From Candidatus Methanophagales archaeon ANME-1-THS (GTDB taxonomy: Archaea; Halobacteriota; Syntropharchaeia; Alkanophagales; Methanospirareceae): a stretch of 21,019 nucleotides of DNA. The translations under genes and the position numbers were made by a program. The DNA lies in assembly GCA_004212135.1 (NCBI GenBank), contig RXIE01000177.1, positions 1 through 21,019 on the forward strand, in the 5' to 3' direction. Within the stretch, counting starts at the first letter, position 1. Each line of letters opens with the position of its first letter. The notes under the pieces were generated by a model. That model did not search any database. It was not told the DNA's origin and saw only the letters and a list, made by a program, of their open reading frames with translations. This document shows, one piece after another, positions 6,649-13,254 of the stretch.

Positions 6649-7952
6649 TCCGTTACGTTGACCCGATACCGATCCCATTCTACTTTCTTCGAGGTGATGA
6701 AGTTCCGGAATATATGCTCGCCTAACGCTTCTCTTACCAATTTGCTCTTCTCGGTCAGTACAATTGCTTCTATCAAGCTCCCGGGTAGTGTTTTTATCCC
6801 TTCGCGCTTCCGTTCATCCTCATTCATCAGGTAAACGTCCTTCTCCGTCGGTGGTGGCAATTCATAGTTGTTCTTGACGCCCGCCATTCCGGCAGCGAGC
6901 ATGACTGAGAATGCGAGGTACGGGTTGCATGCAGGATCCGGGCTGCGGTATTCGACCCGTGTCGCTTCCTCTTTACCCGGCTTGTACATCGGCACTCGTA
7001 CGAGTGTGGACCGGTTTCTTCGTGCCCAGGTGATATAGACCGGCGCTTCGTATCCCGGTACCAGTCGTTTGTACGAATTGATCCACTGGTTGGTTATCGA
7101 GGTTATCTCCGGTGCGTGTCGCAATAATCCCGCGGTATACTGTTTCGCCAGCTCAGACAGATGTAATTCACCCTCCGGCTCGAAGAATGCGTTTCTCGTT
7201 CCTTTAAAGAGCGATTGGTGCACATGCATGCCCGAGCCATTCACCCCGAAGATGGGCTTTGGCATGAACGTGGCATAACAGCCGCGTTGCTGCGCGATCT
7301 CCTTGACCACGAAGCGGTAAGTCATCACCTGATCTGCCATGGCCAACGCATCGGCATAGCGAAGGTCTATTTCGTGCTGCGAGGGAGAAACTTCGTGGTG
7401 GCTCGCTTCTACTTTTATGCCCATTGCCGTGAGCATTGCGATCGTCTCTCTGCGTAAGTCGCTCCCTGCATCGAGGGTCGTTAAATCGAAATAACCACCT
7501 TCATCGAGCACTTCCAGACTCTTATTATTCTTCAGGTAAAAGTATTCCAGCTCCGGGCCAACATTGAAGGTATACCCATATTCTTCCCGCAACTGCTCCA
7601 GGTTCCGCTTCAAGACATACCGTGGGTCGCCCTCATAATGACTGCCATCAGGTTGTAAGACATCACCGAACATCCGGGCAACGACCGCTTCTTTCGGTCG
7701 CCAGGGGATTATCTGGAACGTATCGGGGTCAGGTTTTACGAGCATGTCGCTCTCATCAATCCGAGCAAACCCTTTTATTGAAGAGCCATCAAACCCCATC
7801 CCTTCATCAAACGCGGTCTCTAATTCACTCATTGGTATAGAAACGCTCTTTAAGGCGCCGAGAATGTCAGTGAACCAGAGTCCGATGAATTTCACATCAT
7901 GCTGTTCGATCGCTTCAAATACCAGTTCCTTCCCTCTCGACTCTCTTTTCAT
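6615..7952 (-). CDS. glnA: Glutamine synthetase, type I (GSI-alpha length)
   Basis: Makes glutamine from glutamate, ammonia and ATP; the main ammonia assimilation enzyme, acting as a cytoplasmic dodecamer. Motifs in order: FDGSSIKGFARIDESDM (near residue 55), the metal-binding GPELEYF (131-137), the NGSGMHVHQS ATP-site loop (about 237-246), KRLVPGYEAPVYITWARRNRS (near 295-315) and RVEYRSPDPACNPYLAF (about 331-347). The length of 445 residues lacks the extra insert of adenylylated GSI-beta enzymes, which suggests feedback or PII-type control rather than adenylylation. A TTTAAA box at 7986-7991, about 36 nt upstream of the ATG, gives a leader of about 10 nt without a Shine-Dalgarno sequence. 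No glnK or amtB lies nearby. DUF429 is next on the same strand. Confidence 0.97.
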   Translation of the reverse strand: MKRESRGKELVFEAIEQHDVKFIGLWFTDILGALKSVSIPMSELETAFDEGMGFDGSSIKGFARIDESDMLVKPDPDTFQIIPWRPKEAVVARMFGDVLQPDGSHYEGDPRYVLKRNLEQLREEYGYTFNVGPELEYFYLKNNKSLEVLDEGGYFDLTTLDAGSDLRRETIAMLTAMGIKVEASHHEVSPSQHEIDLRYADALAMADQVMTYRFVVKEIAQQRGCYATFMPKPIFGVNGSGMHVHQSLFKGTRNAFFEPEGELHLSELAKQYTAGLLRHAPEITSITNQWINSYKRLVPGYEAPVYITWARRNRSTLVRVPMYKPGKEEATRVEYRSPDPACNPYLAFSVMLAAGMAGVKNNYELPPPTEKDVYLMNEDERKREGIKTLPGSLIEAIVLTEKSKLVREALGEHIFRNFITSKKVEWDRYRVNVTEWELKEYLSVL

Positions 7953-7985
7953 AGCAGGTACGGAGAATTATTATCCGACGTTCTA

Positions 7986-7991
7986 TTTAAA
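7986..7991 (-). promoter_or_regulatory. TATA box of glnA
   Basis: The TTTAAA core inside GCTTTAAATAG (minus strand) is centred about 36 nt upstream of the glnA ATG. A start 26-27 nt downstream would give a leader of about 10 nt, in line with the missing Shine-Dalgarno sequence. Confidence 0.5.
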
Positions 7992-8128
7992 GCATTACCC
8001 ACCCGGGGGAGTTCCTCAGCACGGGTTGTTAATACTCGCATTCGACGTACTCCTTCGTGCTACCTACGTGCTTCACCGATAGACGCACCAGCAGTCAGAC
8101 AGATTACTGCCATATCGGATCAAAAAGC

Positions 8129-8134
8129 TTTAAA
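8129..8134 (+). promoter_or_regulatory. TATA box of the GMP-synthase-like gene
   Basis: TTTAAA inside GCTTTAAAGG is centred 27-28 nt before the ATG at 8159. That places transcription initiation at the start codon, so it supports a leaderless mRNA beginning at 8159 rather than translation from the GTG at 8144. Confidence 0.5.
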
Positions 8135-8158
8135 GGATGACGGGTGAGTAGTAGAATC

Positions 8159-9124
8159 ATGCTGATAAAAGAGCTCACACGTGAGGAGTTACAGCCTGAG
8201 AAGTTTATAGCCGAGAAGATTCAGGAGATAAGAGCGATTGTTGGCAGTGGTTCGGCTATCAATGCGCTTTCGGGGGGTGTCGACTCGTCAACGGTCACGA
8301 TGCTGGCGCATCGAGCGTTGGGCGAGCGGTTGAAGACCTATTTCATTGATAACGGGTTGATGAGGCAGGACGAGCCGCAGCGGATTGCTTCGCTCTTCAA
8401 AACATTGGGTGTACCGGTCGAGATCGTGGATGCCAGGAAGCAGTTCTTCGATGCGCTCAAAGGTCTCATAGACCCGGAAGCCAAACGAGAAGCGATCACG
8501 CAGACCTTTTATAAGGCGGTCTTCGGGCGGCTGGTCAAGGCGAGCGGTGCAAAATACCTCCTCCAGGGTACGAATTATACCGATGTCGAGGAGACGGTCG
8601 CGGGCATCAAACGGCAGCATAATATCCTCGAACAACTGGGGATCGATACCCTGCAGGCATTTGGGTACACGGTGATCGAGCCGTTAATCCAGCTGAGGAA
8701 GCCCGCAATTCGAGCGGTTGCACACGCGCTCGGCTTACCCGAGGAGATTTATGCCAGACCACCATTCCCCGGGCCTGCGTTAGCCGCACGGGTACTTGGG
8801 GAAGTCACACCTGAACGCGTCGAAGTGGTACGAAAGGCGACACGAATTGTGGAGGAAGAGCTGCAGCGCACTCGAGCGTTCCAGTACCTGGCGATCCTGC
8901 ATGAGGATAAAGTGACCGGTATGCGCGGAGGGAGAAGGGATTATGGCTTGCAGGTCGAGGTCCGATGCTGGGAGAGCGAGGATGCGCAAACCGGATCGCC
9001 AACACGACTCCCGTATGAGGTTTTAGAACGATTAGCCGACCGTATAACAACCGAAGTTCCCGGCGTGGTCAGTGTTACGTATAACATCACCAAAAAGCCA
9101 CCCTCGACGATCGAGGCAGTTTAA
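8159..9124 (+). CDS. guaAB: GMP synthase-type ATP pyrophosphatase (subunit B-like)
   Basis: The PP-loop SGGVDSS (about residues 38-44) activates the substrate with ATP. RPPFPGPALAARVLGEVTPERVE (from about 200) and the C-terminal TTEVPGVVSVTYNITKKPPSTIEAV are the dimerisation and XMP-binding blocks of GMP synthase. The protein lacks the glutamine amidotransferase domain, as in two-subunit archaeal enzymes, and no amidotransferase gene is adjacent. Several residues depart from the common GMP synthase consensus as I recall it: R-H-PFPGPGLAVR reads RPPFPGPALAAR, the IKSHHN block reads IKRQHN, and the terminal IEWE reads IEAV. It may therefore be a conserved paralogue with another role. The start at 8159 is preferred over the GTG at 8144 because of TATA spacing; that GTG also lies in a GGTGA run. 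Confidence 0.8.
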   Translation: MLIKELTREELQPEKFIAEKIQEIRAIVGSGSAINALSGGVDSSTVTMLAHRALGERLKTYFIDNGLMRQDEPQRIASLFKTLGVPVEIVDARKQFFDALKGLIDPEAKREAITQTFYKAVFGRLVKASGAKYLLQGTNYTDVEETVAGIKRQHNILEQLGIDTLQAFGYTVIEPLIQLRKPAIRAVAHALGLPEEIYARPPFPGPALAARVLGEVTPERVEVVRKATRIVEEELQRTRAFQYLAILHEDKVTGMRGGRRDYGLQVEVRCWESEDAQTGSPTRLPYEVLERLADRITTEVPGVVSVTYNITKKPPSTIEAV

Positions 9125-9326
9125 TCATTTTTTGGATAGAGTAGAGGTACTGAATAAAAAAGCACAGGATGAATACTCAATCCCTTACCTCTTTCCGATC
9201 TTAATGTGAATTTAGGTGTTCCTCTCGCCCAAAAAACACCATCGTGACATACTCTGCTATAAAAAATCTCATCAAATACATAAGCAGAATGTTCTCCCCA
9301 CGCCCTTGGAGTGGTAAAAAGAGATA

Positions 9327-9347
9327 GAGCTTCTGAGGACGAAGCTC
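9327..9347 (-). terminator. Hairpin terminator after the winged-helix gene
   Basis: GAGCTTC (9327-9333) pairs with GAAGCTC (9341-9347) over a 7-nt loop and overlaps the TGA stop at 9346-9348. On the minus strand it is followed by TATCTCTTTTT. The layout is a stem plus T-run, suitable for ending the small operon. Confidence 0.5.
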
Positions 9348-9681
9348 AGGTTCGTAAGTCGTCCTTCACCTTTTGATAGTCCCGTAAAAATTCTTTCCCT
9401 TTTTCCGTCGACTTGTATACCGAACCTATATTCTCAAGCAATCCTTTAGCTTCCAAATAGGCGATGTAACCTTTTAATCGCGTGAAATTGAGCTTCGTTT
9501 TGCATACAATCTCAGTTTTCCCGGCACCATCCCTTGCCACAGAAAGGATGTCTGCCATTATATCCATTTTACTTCTTTGCTCTTTATTCCTGCTTCTGAG
9601 ATATCCTATGCCAGCAAAAAGAGCCAGAGTTCCTAATACACCCTGTAATTCCACCAGATTTTTGCCGTTCAGTGCCACCAT
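9346..9681 (-). CDS. Membrane-anchored winged-helix regulator
   Basis: A 111-residue protein. Residues about 9-28 (LVELQGVLGTLALFAGIGYL) form one hydrophobic helix, followed by the basic stretch RSRNKEQRSK, which should stay in the cytoplasm. From about residue 37 the sequence MDIMADILSVARDGAGKTEIVCKTKLNFTRLKGYIAYLEAKGLL, then YKSTEKGKEFLRDYQKVKD, matches the archaeal winged helix-turn-helix type seen in many small regulators (HTH_45-like). The DNA-binding domain is therefore tethered to the membrane. It is the last gene of a three-gene set with two tiny upstream genes, and a palindrome overlies their common promoter, so autoregulation is likely. The target genes are unknown. Confidence 0.75.
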   Translation of the reverse strand: MVALNGKNLVELQGVLGTLALFAGIGYLRSRNKEQRSKMDIMADILSVARDGAGKTEIVCKTKLNFTRLKGYIAYLEAKGLLENIGSVYKSTEKGKEFLRDYQKVKDDLRT

Positions 9682-9696
9682 CTCGCTATTTTTCCG

Positions 9697-9804
9697 TCAA
9701 CCAAAGATCCATAACACCAGCAACCACAGTATGATAACCGCCAAAGCAGATCCGGCCACAACTAATGTTCCTTCTCTTTCCAGCAGCTCATAATAATTAT
9801 CCAC
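9697..9804 (-). CDS. 35-residue single-span membrane protein
   Basis: A short frame from the GTG at 9802-9804 to the TGA at 9697-9699. It begins with an acidic stretch (VDNYYELLEREG, the V being the GTG start) and continues as one hydrophobic helix of about 20 residues (VVAGSALAVIILWLLVLWI). The purine run AGGGGGG lies 7 nt before the GTG. It sits 12 nt after the stop of the 57-residue gene and 15 nt before the winged-helix gene. No family is recognised. The clean hydrophobic segment, the ribosome binding site and the tight spacing support it as real; a helper or membrane partner of the regulator is only a guess. Confidence 0.6.
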   Translation of the reverse strand: MDNYYELLEREGTLVVAGSALAVIILWLLVLWIFG

Positions 9805-9816
9805 CTTTAGACCCCC

Positions 9817-9990
9817 CTAATCCTCTATGGCAAAAACTTGACAGGCATACTCAAATCGCTCCTCTGGCGTCAAATTGCCCAATAGCAATTCTATTTTGTC
9901 CCTTTTCAAAGTCCGCTTCAGAAGCTTCGCTTCCCTTTCAACCTGCTGACTGACTTTTTCACTGCTCAAGAAAGGTATAATATTTTTCAT
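9817..9990 (-). CDS. 57-residue charged helical protein, unknown
   Basis: The frame runs from the ATG at 9988-9990 to the TAG at 9817-9819. AAGGAG lies 7 nt upstream, a strong ribosome binding site. The protein starts MKNIIPFLSSEKVSQQVERE and is rich in Lys, Arg and Glu through the middle, with predicted helices and LTPEERFEYACQVFAIED at the end. No domain is recognised. It is the first gene of the operon controlled by the palindrome at 10023-10049 and is followed closely by the 35-residue membrane protein and the winged-helix protein. Confidence 0.65.
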   Translation of the reverse strand: MKNIIPFLSSEKVSQQVEREAKLLKRTLKRDKIELLLGNLTPEERFEYACQVFAIED

Positions 9991-10022
9991 GGTTCGTTCT
10001 CTCCTTTCATGCTTAACCTAGA

Positions 10023-10049
10023 CAATATTTCCTATAATAGGCAATATTG
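10023..10049. promoter_or_regulatory. 27-nt palindromic operator over the promoter of the small operon
   Basis: The outer arms CAATATT and AATATTG and the inner arms CCTAT and ATAGG are placed symmetrically around one central base, each side having one unmatched base between the arms. The centre (TATAATAGG on plus, CCTATTATAGG on minus) also looks like the TATA box of the minus-strand operon: a start about 27 nt downstream would fall near 10009, giving a leader of about 20 nt that carries AAGGAG. A dimeric winged-helix repressor, such as the one encoded by the operon, would fit. This role is inferred. Confidence 0.65.
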
Positions 10050-10065
10050 CTCGCCCATTTAATTG

Positions 10066-10549
10066 CTATTGGAGCATTGAAGTTAATTTTCGTACATCGA
10101 TCGAAAAACTTTCAATGAGAAGGTGCGAGAGATCCGCCATGAGGATGAGTTGGAGCACAGGAACCTGAGTTCCCCTATCCCTTCCAACGTTCAGATGAAG
10201 GTAGTTCTTATAAAGGATACGTTCTGTTGCCCCAATACGGTAGCTTACCCGTAATTGGTTTACTAGCTCAGTTATGTGCCCTGCACAGCAGTTGCTGCAT
10301 CATGAACGGTGAAAAAAAGGACATTGAGCCACTTTTTCTCGAATCTCCGAGATTACCTCCTGTGTCCCAAGCTTGATCTGAGGAAGGTACAGGAGGTCTT
10401 TGTTTAGCCCAGACGGTGGAGCGGTAAACGTAGTAGGAGTTTCCAAAGCGCTTTATTTCAATATATCGCTCGCGTTGCCTCGCTTCTTCCGAACACACTC
10501 TTGGATCCATGAAAGCTATTGGTTCCCTTTCACAAGCCGCCTGAACCAA
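10066..10549 (-). pseudogene. Decayed coding sequence, possibly a transposase remnant
   Basis: The frame from 10549 gives RERYIEIKRFGNSYYVYRSTVW, which recalls the N-terminal part of archaeal IS transposases, but it loses sense after about residue 45 and stops at 10268. A second frame is open from about 10430 to the TAG at 10066-10068 with a single TGA at 10300-10302; it contains protein-like stretches (LGTQEVISEIREKVAQCP and VLQLILMADLSHLLIESF) but has no good start. The picture is of one or two genes broken by frameshift and stop. The transposase assignment is weak. Confidence 0.35.
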
Positions 10550-10650
10550 CGTGAGATTACCTAATTATGGAGGGTTATTCCCTAAGAGTGGAAGAGTTGA
10601 GGTTGGTAAATAAAAAAGGAATAAATGTGAAAAAATAGAACTGGTGAAGT

Positions 10651-10893
10651 TTACTCGTTCTTATGCTTGCGGTGGTTGAAGAAGAAGAGCAATCCGATGA
10701 TCGCTGCGGCGGGAATAGCTAGTGTGCCGAATTCTGGAATTTGCGTCACATCCTCGGATGGCGGAACGAATGCTATTGCTTTACCAGAACTATCTGCGCC
10801 CACCGCATCAAAGTGCACCTTCACCGACTTGGTGGTCAGAAGATCGATTACAATCGGCACGCTAATCGTCTCACCTGCTGGTGTAAGGTACGA
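10651..10893 (-). pseudogene. C-terminal fragment of a PEF-CTERM surface protein
   Basis: The minus frame gives LTPAGETISVPIVIDLLTT, then SVKVHFDAVGADSSGKAIAF, then IPEFGTLAIPAAAIIGLLFFFNHRKHKNE. The final block is a textbook PEF-CTERM tail (PEF motif, hydrophobic helix, basic end), recognised by an archaeosortase and found on exported archaeal proteins. Upstream the frame is closed by a TAG at about 10915-10917, and the sequence from about 10886 onwards belongs to a plus-strand gene instead, so the N-terminal part of this protein is missing. It is joined head to head with the next fragment. Confidence 0.75.
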
Positions 10894-11539
10894 AGCCCAC
10901 ATCACGCATACAGTAGTTGACTATAAGGAGACTGCTTGGGGCGATGGCACAGCTTTCCCGGGTAAGAACTGGGCCACATACCTGACGTGTAAACCCACTC
11001 CAGTTCAGGTAGCTGGCTCTGGAGTATGGCTTGCCACGGACTTTGAATGGTTAACGAACACGTTCAACTCTGAACATGCATTGTTCGTTGATTGGTCAAA
11101 GACCCCACCCGAAATATACCCTGTTCTAGAACCCATACTTGACATGGACGACAAACTCATCTTCCAGAAAAAGGGCTGACAGGGAGAGGGTGCTTACAAT
11201 CTTCCGTCAACTCCGCCAGTTCCGGGTAACAACCACCGCATCTGGTGGGATCGTGACGGCGTAGATCCCTGGCAGAATGGCGAAACTGCAAATACGGGTG
11301 CTATCTATCAGGTTGTGATTACTTTGCATGCAACTGATGACACAAGCGGTACTGCCTATATGAACATCCGCGGCCTCGATCAGGGCTTCGAGACCGATGG
11401 CAACTGGAACACCATTGAATTGACTCCCGCGGGCATGACCTTCACCGGCGACGTGAAACACCTGCAGGTCTTCTACGGGCTCTATGGCTACGGCGCGACG
11501 CACAGTGTGAGCTTCACAGGCATCACGGTAACACAATAA
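10886..11539 (+). pseudogene. N-terminally truncated surface-protein gene with one in-frame TGA
   Basis: One plus frame is protein-like from about 10886 (RYEAHITHTVVDYKETAWGDGT, then FPGKNWATYLTCKPTP) to the TAA at 11537-11539 (LQVFYGLYGYGATHSVSFTGITVTQ). It is interrupted only by the TGA at 11177-11179, after which it continues in the same frame with QGEGAYNLPSTPPVPGNNHR and IWWDRDGVDPW. This domain type is familiar from archaeal PEF-CTERM proteins. A TGG to TGA change in a former Trp codon is the simplest reading. The start is lost at the junction with the inverted PEF-CTERM tail and no sorting tail follows, so the gene appears broken. The first codons of any longer open frame on this strand are antisense to the neighbouring tail. 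Confidence 0.7.
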
Positions 11540-11596
11540 TCGTGAAATCGTGAAACCGCGCAATCTCCATCATCCAAGGAAAGATATAAACTGTGG

Positions 11597-11635
11597 TGGG
11601 ATTGATTTTTTTTCCCACTCTTCTCTATTTTTTTG
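11597..11635 (+). terminator. Stem plus T-tracts after the truncated surface gene
   Basis: GTGGGA (11597-11602) pairs with TCCCAC (11614-11619), with eight T bases at 11607-11614 in the loop and seven more T at 11629-11635. This is suitable as an archaeal terminator for plus-strand transcription. Confidence 0.5.
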
Positions 11636-11694
11636 AAATAAGGTTACCTGAGTTTGGAAATAATAAAAACTGTGCTTAATAAAACCCAGGATTC

Positions 11695-12783
11695 TTACCC
11701 CAGGATAATGCATAACTCTCGCACCTGCAGTCTCAGTCGCTTATGGATCGCCAGTATCTCGCTCTTTCTTCGTTCGTCCGCTCGGTCGAGGTTATGGAAA
11801 TACGGGAATATTCGTTTACCCTTCTCTTGCATCAGAAAAGACTTTATATCCGGTGTGATATACCCGTCCGGGATAGTTTCTGGATGCTCTTCATATGCGT
11901 GCCGGTTCGCTTCCCAGTTCGTCACCAGCTCCATTACTGCGCTTTTCCCGCCGCGTGCAAACGCCTCGCATAGTAGATACAGGAACCGGATATCCACCGA
12001 TGCGAGCCCTATATTCGCATAGGGAACGGCATACTGGTTACCATTGAAGACGACCGCTACACCACCGTGTGTTGCAACCTCCTGAAGCATCTTGAAGTCC
12101 GTGATGCTATCGCCAACCGCGATAATATCTTGTATCGCGAGCCCTTTCTTCTGCGCGATCGCCCGTATCGCCTCGGCTTTGCGTGCACCGCCGATCACCC
12201 GCGTCGAGAAGATGTAATAGCCCAGAGCGGGGAGCTGCTCAAAGAAGAGCTTATCCAATCGAGTCTTTATGCGATCGGAATTGGTCTCGAGATCAGCATG
12301 GAGGTCGAGGAGCTCGTGCTCCGCGTCTCTGAGCGCTGCGAATACCTGGTCGCGGAGCATCCGCTTCTTCTCCGCTAAGTTCAGGTTCGTGCAGATGATA
12401 TGATCCTCTGGCACGCCCAGCTGGCGTCCAATGGTATACGCATGCGGCTCGTAGCTCGTGGAGATGATATAGATGTCCCACGTAGCAGCCCTCAATCGCT
12501 CGAAGAGATACTCGGCGCCCTCCACGAGCTTCGCACGCGCGGATACCCGGCTGATGTCCGCTTCAGTGATGCTATGCGCGAGCAGGAACGGCACGATTAA
12601 GGCAAGCGTATCGCCGGGCTCGTAACCTTGCCGACCCTCAAGCGCTATAATATCATCGTACCGGCTGATCACCTCGAAGATCAACGCACCCTCCTTGCCG
12701 ATGAGTTTCATCACTTCGTATGCATTATCCTGGGGTGACAACGGCCCTTCGAGATCAAAACAGATCGTCTTCGTTTTTACCAT
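11695..12783 (-). CDS. HAD-superfamily hydrolase, COG4030 / EhaR-like
   Basis: A 362-residue protein with the modified HAD motif I FDLEGPLSPQDNAYE (D10, E12), motif II IISTS (S109), a conserved lysine (GGARKAEA, K202) and motif IV VGDSITDF (about 224-230). The DLEGP form and length match an archaeal group (COG4030) sometimes annotated as energy-converting hydrogenase A subunit R because of its location in some methanogens; no hydrogenase genes are present here. The usual second Asp of motif I is Glu, so phosphatase activity is not certain. The ATG at 12781-12783 has GGGAGGAG about 9 nt upstream. It follows the ACT-domain gene by 41 nt on the same strand and should be the third gene of the paaK operon. 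Confidence 0.8.
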   Translation of the reverse strand: MVKTKTICFDLEGPLSPQDNAYEVMKLIGKEGALIFEVISRYDDIIALEGRQGYEPGDTLALIVPFLLAHSITEADISRVSARAKLVEGAEYLFERLRAATWDIYIISTSYEPHAYTIGRQLGVPEDHIICTNLNLAEKKRMLRDQVFAALRDAEHELLDLHADLETNSDRIKTRLDKLFFEQLPALGYYIFSTRVIGGARKAEAIRAIAQKKGLAIQDIIAVGDSITDFKMLQEVATHGGVAVVFNGNQYAVPYANIGLASVDIRFLYLLCEAFARGGKSAVMELVTNWEANRHAYEEHPETIPDGYITPDIKSFLMQEKGKRIFPYFHNLDRADERRKSEILAIHKRLRLQVRELCIILG

Positions 12784-12824
12784 CTCAAGTTGCTCCTCCC
12801 GTGGGGTTCACGTTGCACTGCAGC

Positions 12825-13253
12825 CTACAGGCTGTAGAGTTCCGAACTCCCGATCACGTTATAGTTCTGCCGTTCGAGTATCCTCCTCGCAGCGGTGAGA
12901 TTCGAGACCTCAAGCACGATGATCGCCTTCTCCTCACGCTCCACTACAAACCCATAGCAATCCGCGACATCAATACCGTCCTCGCGCAGGAGACCGAGCA
13001 TATGATGCAAGCTTCCCGGTTTGTCGTCCACGACGACCGCCAGAACGTCCTTCTGAGAGACTGTGATGCCCGCCTGCTTGAATGCGCGAAACGCCGCCTC
13101 AGGATTATCCACAATGAACTGGAACACGCCATAGCCATTCTCAGACGAGATCTTTAAGGCCTTGATATTGACATTGGCGTCCGCTAAAATCCCGGTTATC
13201 TTCTCAAGCTTCCCTGGCTTGTTTTCCGCAAAGACATTGAGCTGCATCACCAT
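12825..13253 (-). CDS. Tandem ACT-domain protein
   Basis: About 142 residues with two ACT domains: MQLNVFAENKPGKLEKITGILADANVNIKAL (first) and DVLAVVVDDKPGSLHHMLGLLREDGIDVADCY (second). Each has the ENKPG or DDKPG turn that binds amino acids in other ACT proteins. The ATG at 13251-13253 starts 1 nt after the paaK stop, with GGTGAG about 7 nt upstream inside the paaK 3' end; the longer open frame from 13325 is out of phase with paaK codons and not supported. PaaK followed by an ACT-domain protein is a recurrent pair. The protein probably senses an aromatic or branched amino acid and affects the ligase or its expression; this is inferred. Confidence 0.88.
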   Translation of the reverse strand: MVMQLNVFAENKPGKLEKITGILADANVNIKALKISSENGYGVFQFIVDNPEAAFRAFKQAGITVSQKDVLAVVVDDKPGSLHHMLGLLREDGIDVADCYGFVVEREEKAIIVLEVSNLTAARRILERQNYNVIGSSELYSL

Positions 13254-13254
13254 C

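Larger units (their letters stand above)
9991..10650. other. 660-bp stretch without an intact gene
   Basis: The first 60 bases hold the operator and promoter of the small operon. Positions 10066-10549 hold interrupted minus-strand reading frames (listed separately as a decayed gene). 10550-10650 is A-rich and, read on the minus strand, gives T-runs that could terminate the PEF-CTERM fragment. No tRNA or other RNA gene was found. Confidence 0.5.

Noticed and set aside
9215..9240. Weak inverted repeat GGTGTT / AACACC after the GMP-synthase-like gene.
   Set aside because: A six-base stem with a 14-nt loop is within chance expectation. The T6 run at 9128-9133 is a better terminator candidate.
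10667..10885. N-terminal half of a 170-codon plus-strand open frame.
   Set aside because: These codons are antisense to a clear PEF-CTERM tail on the minus strand. Only the part after about 10886 looks like real protein.
10560..11640. Inverted repeats that could drive inversion of the surface-gene segment.
   Set aside because: Only 8-9 bp matches (such as CCACTCTT and CTATTTTTT) were found on the two sides, in low-complexity sequence, and they are not convincing as recombination sites.
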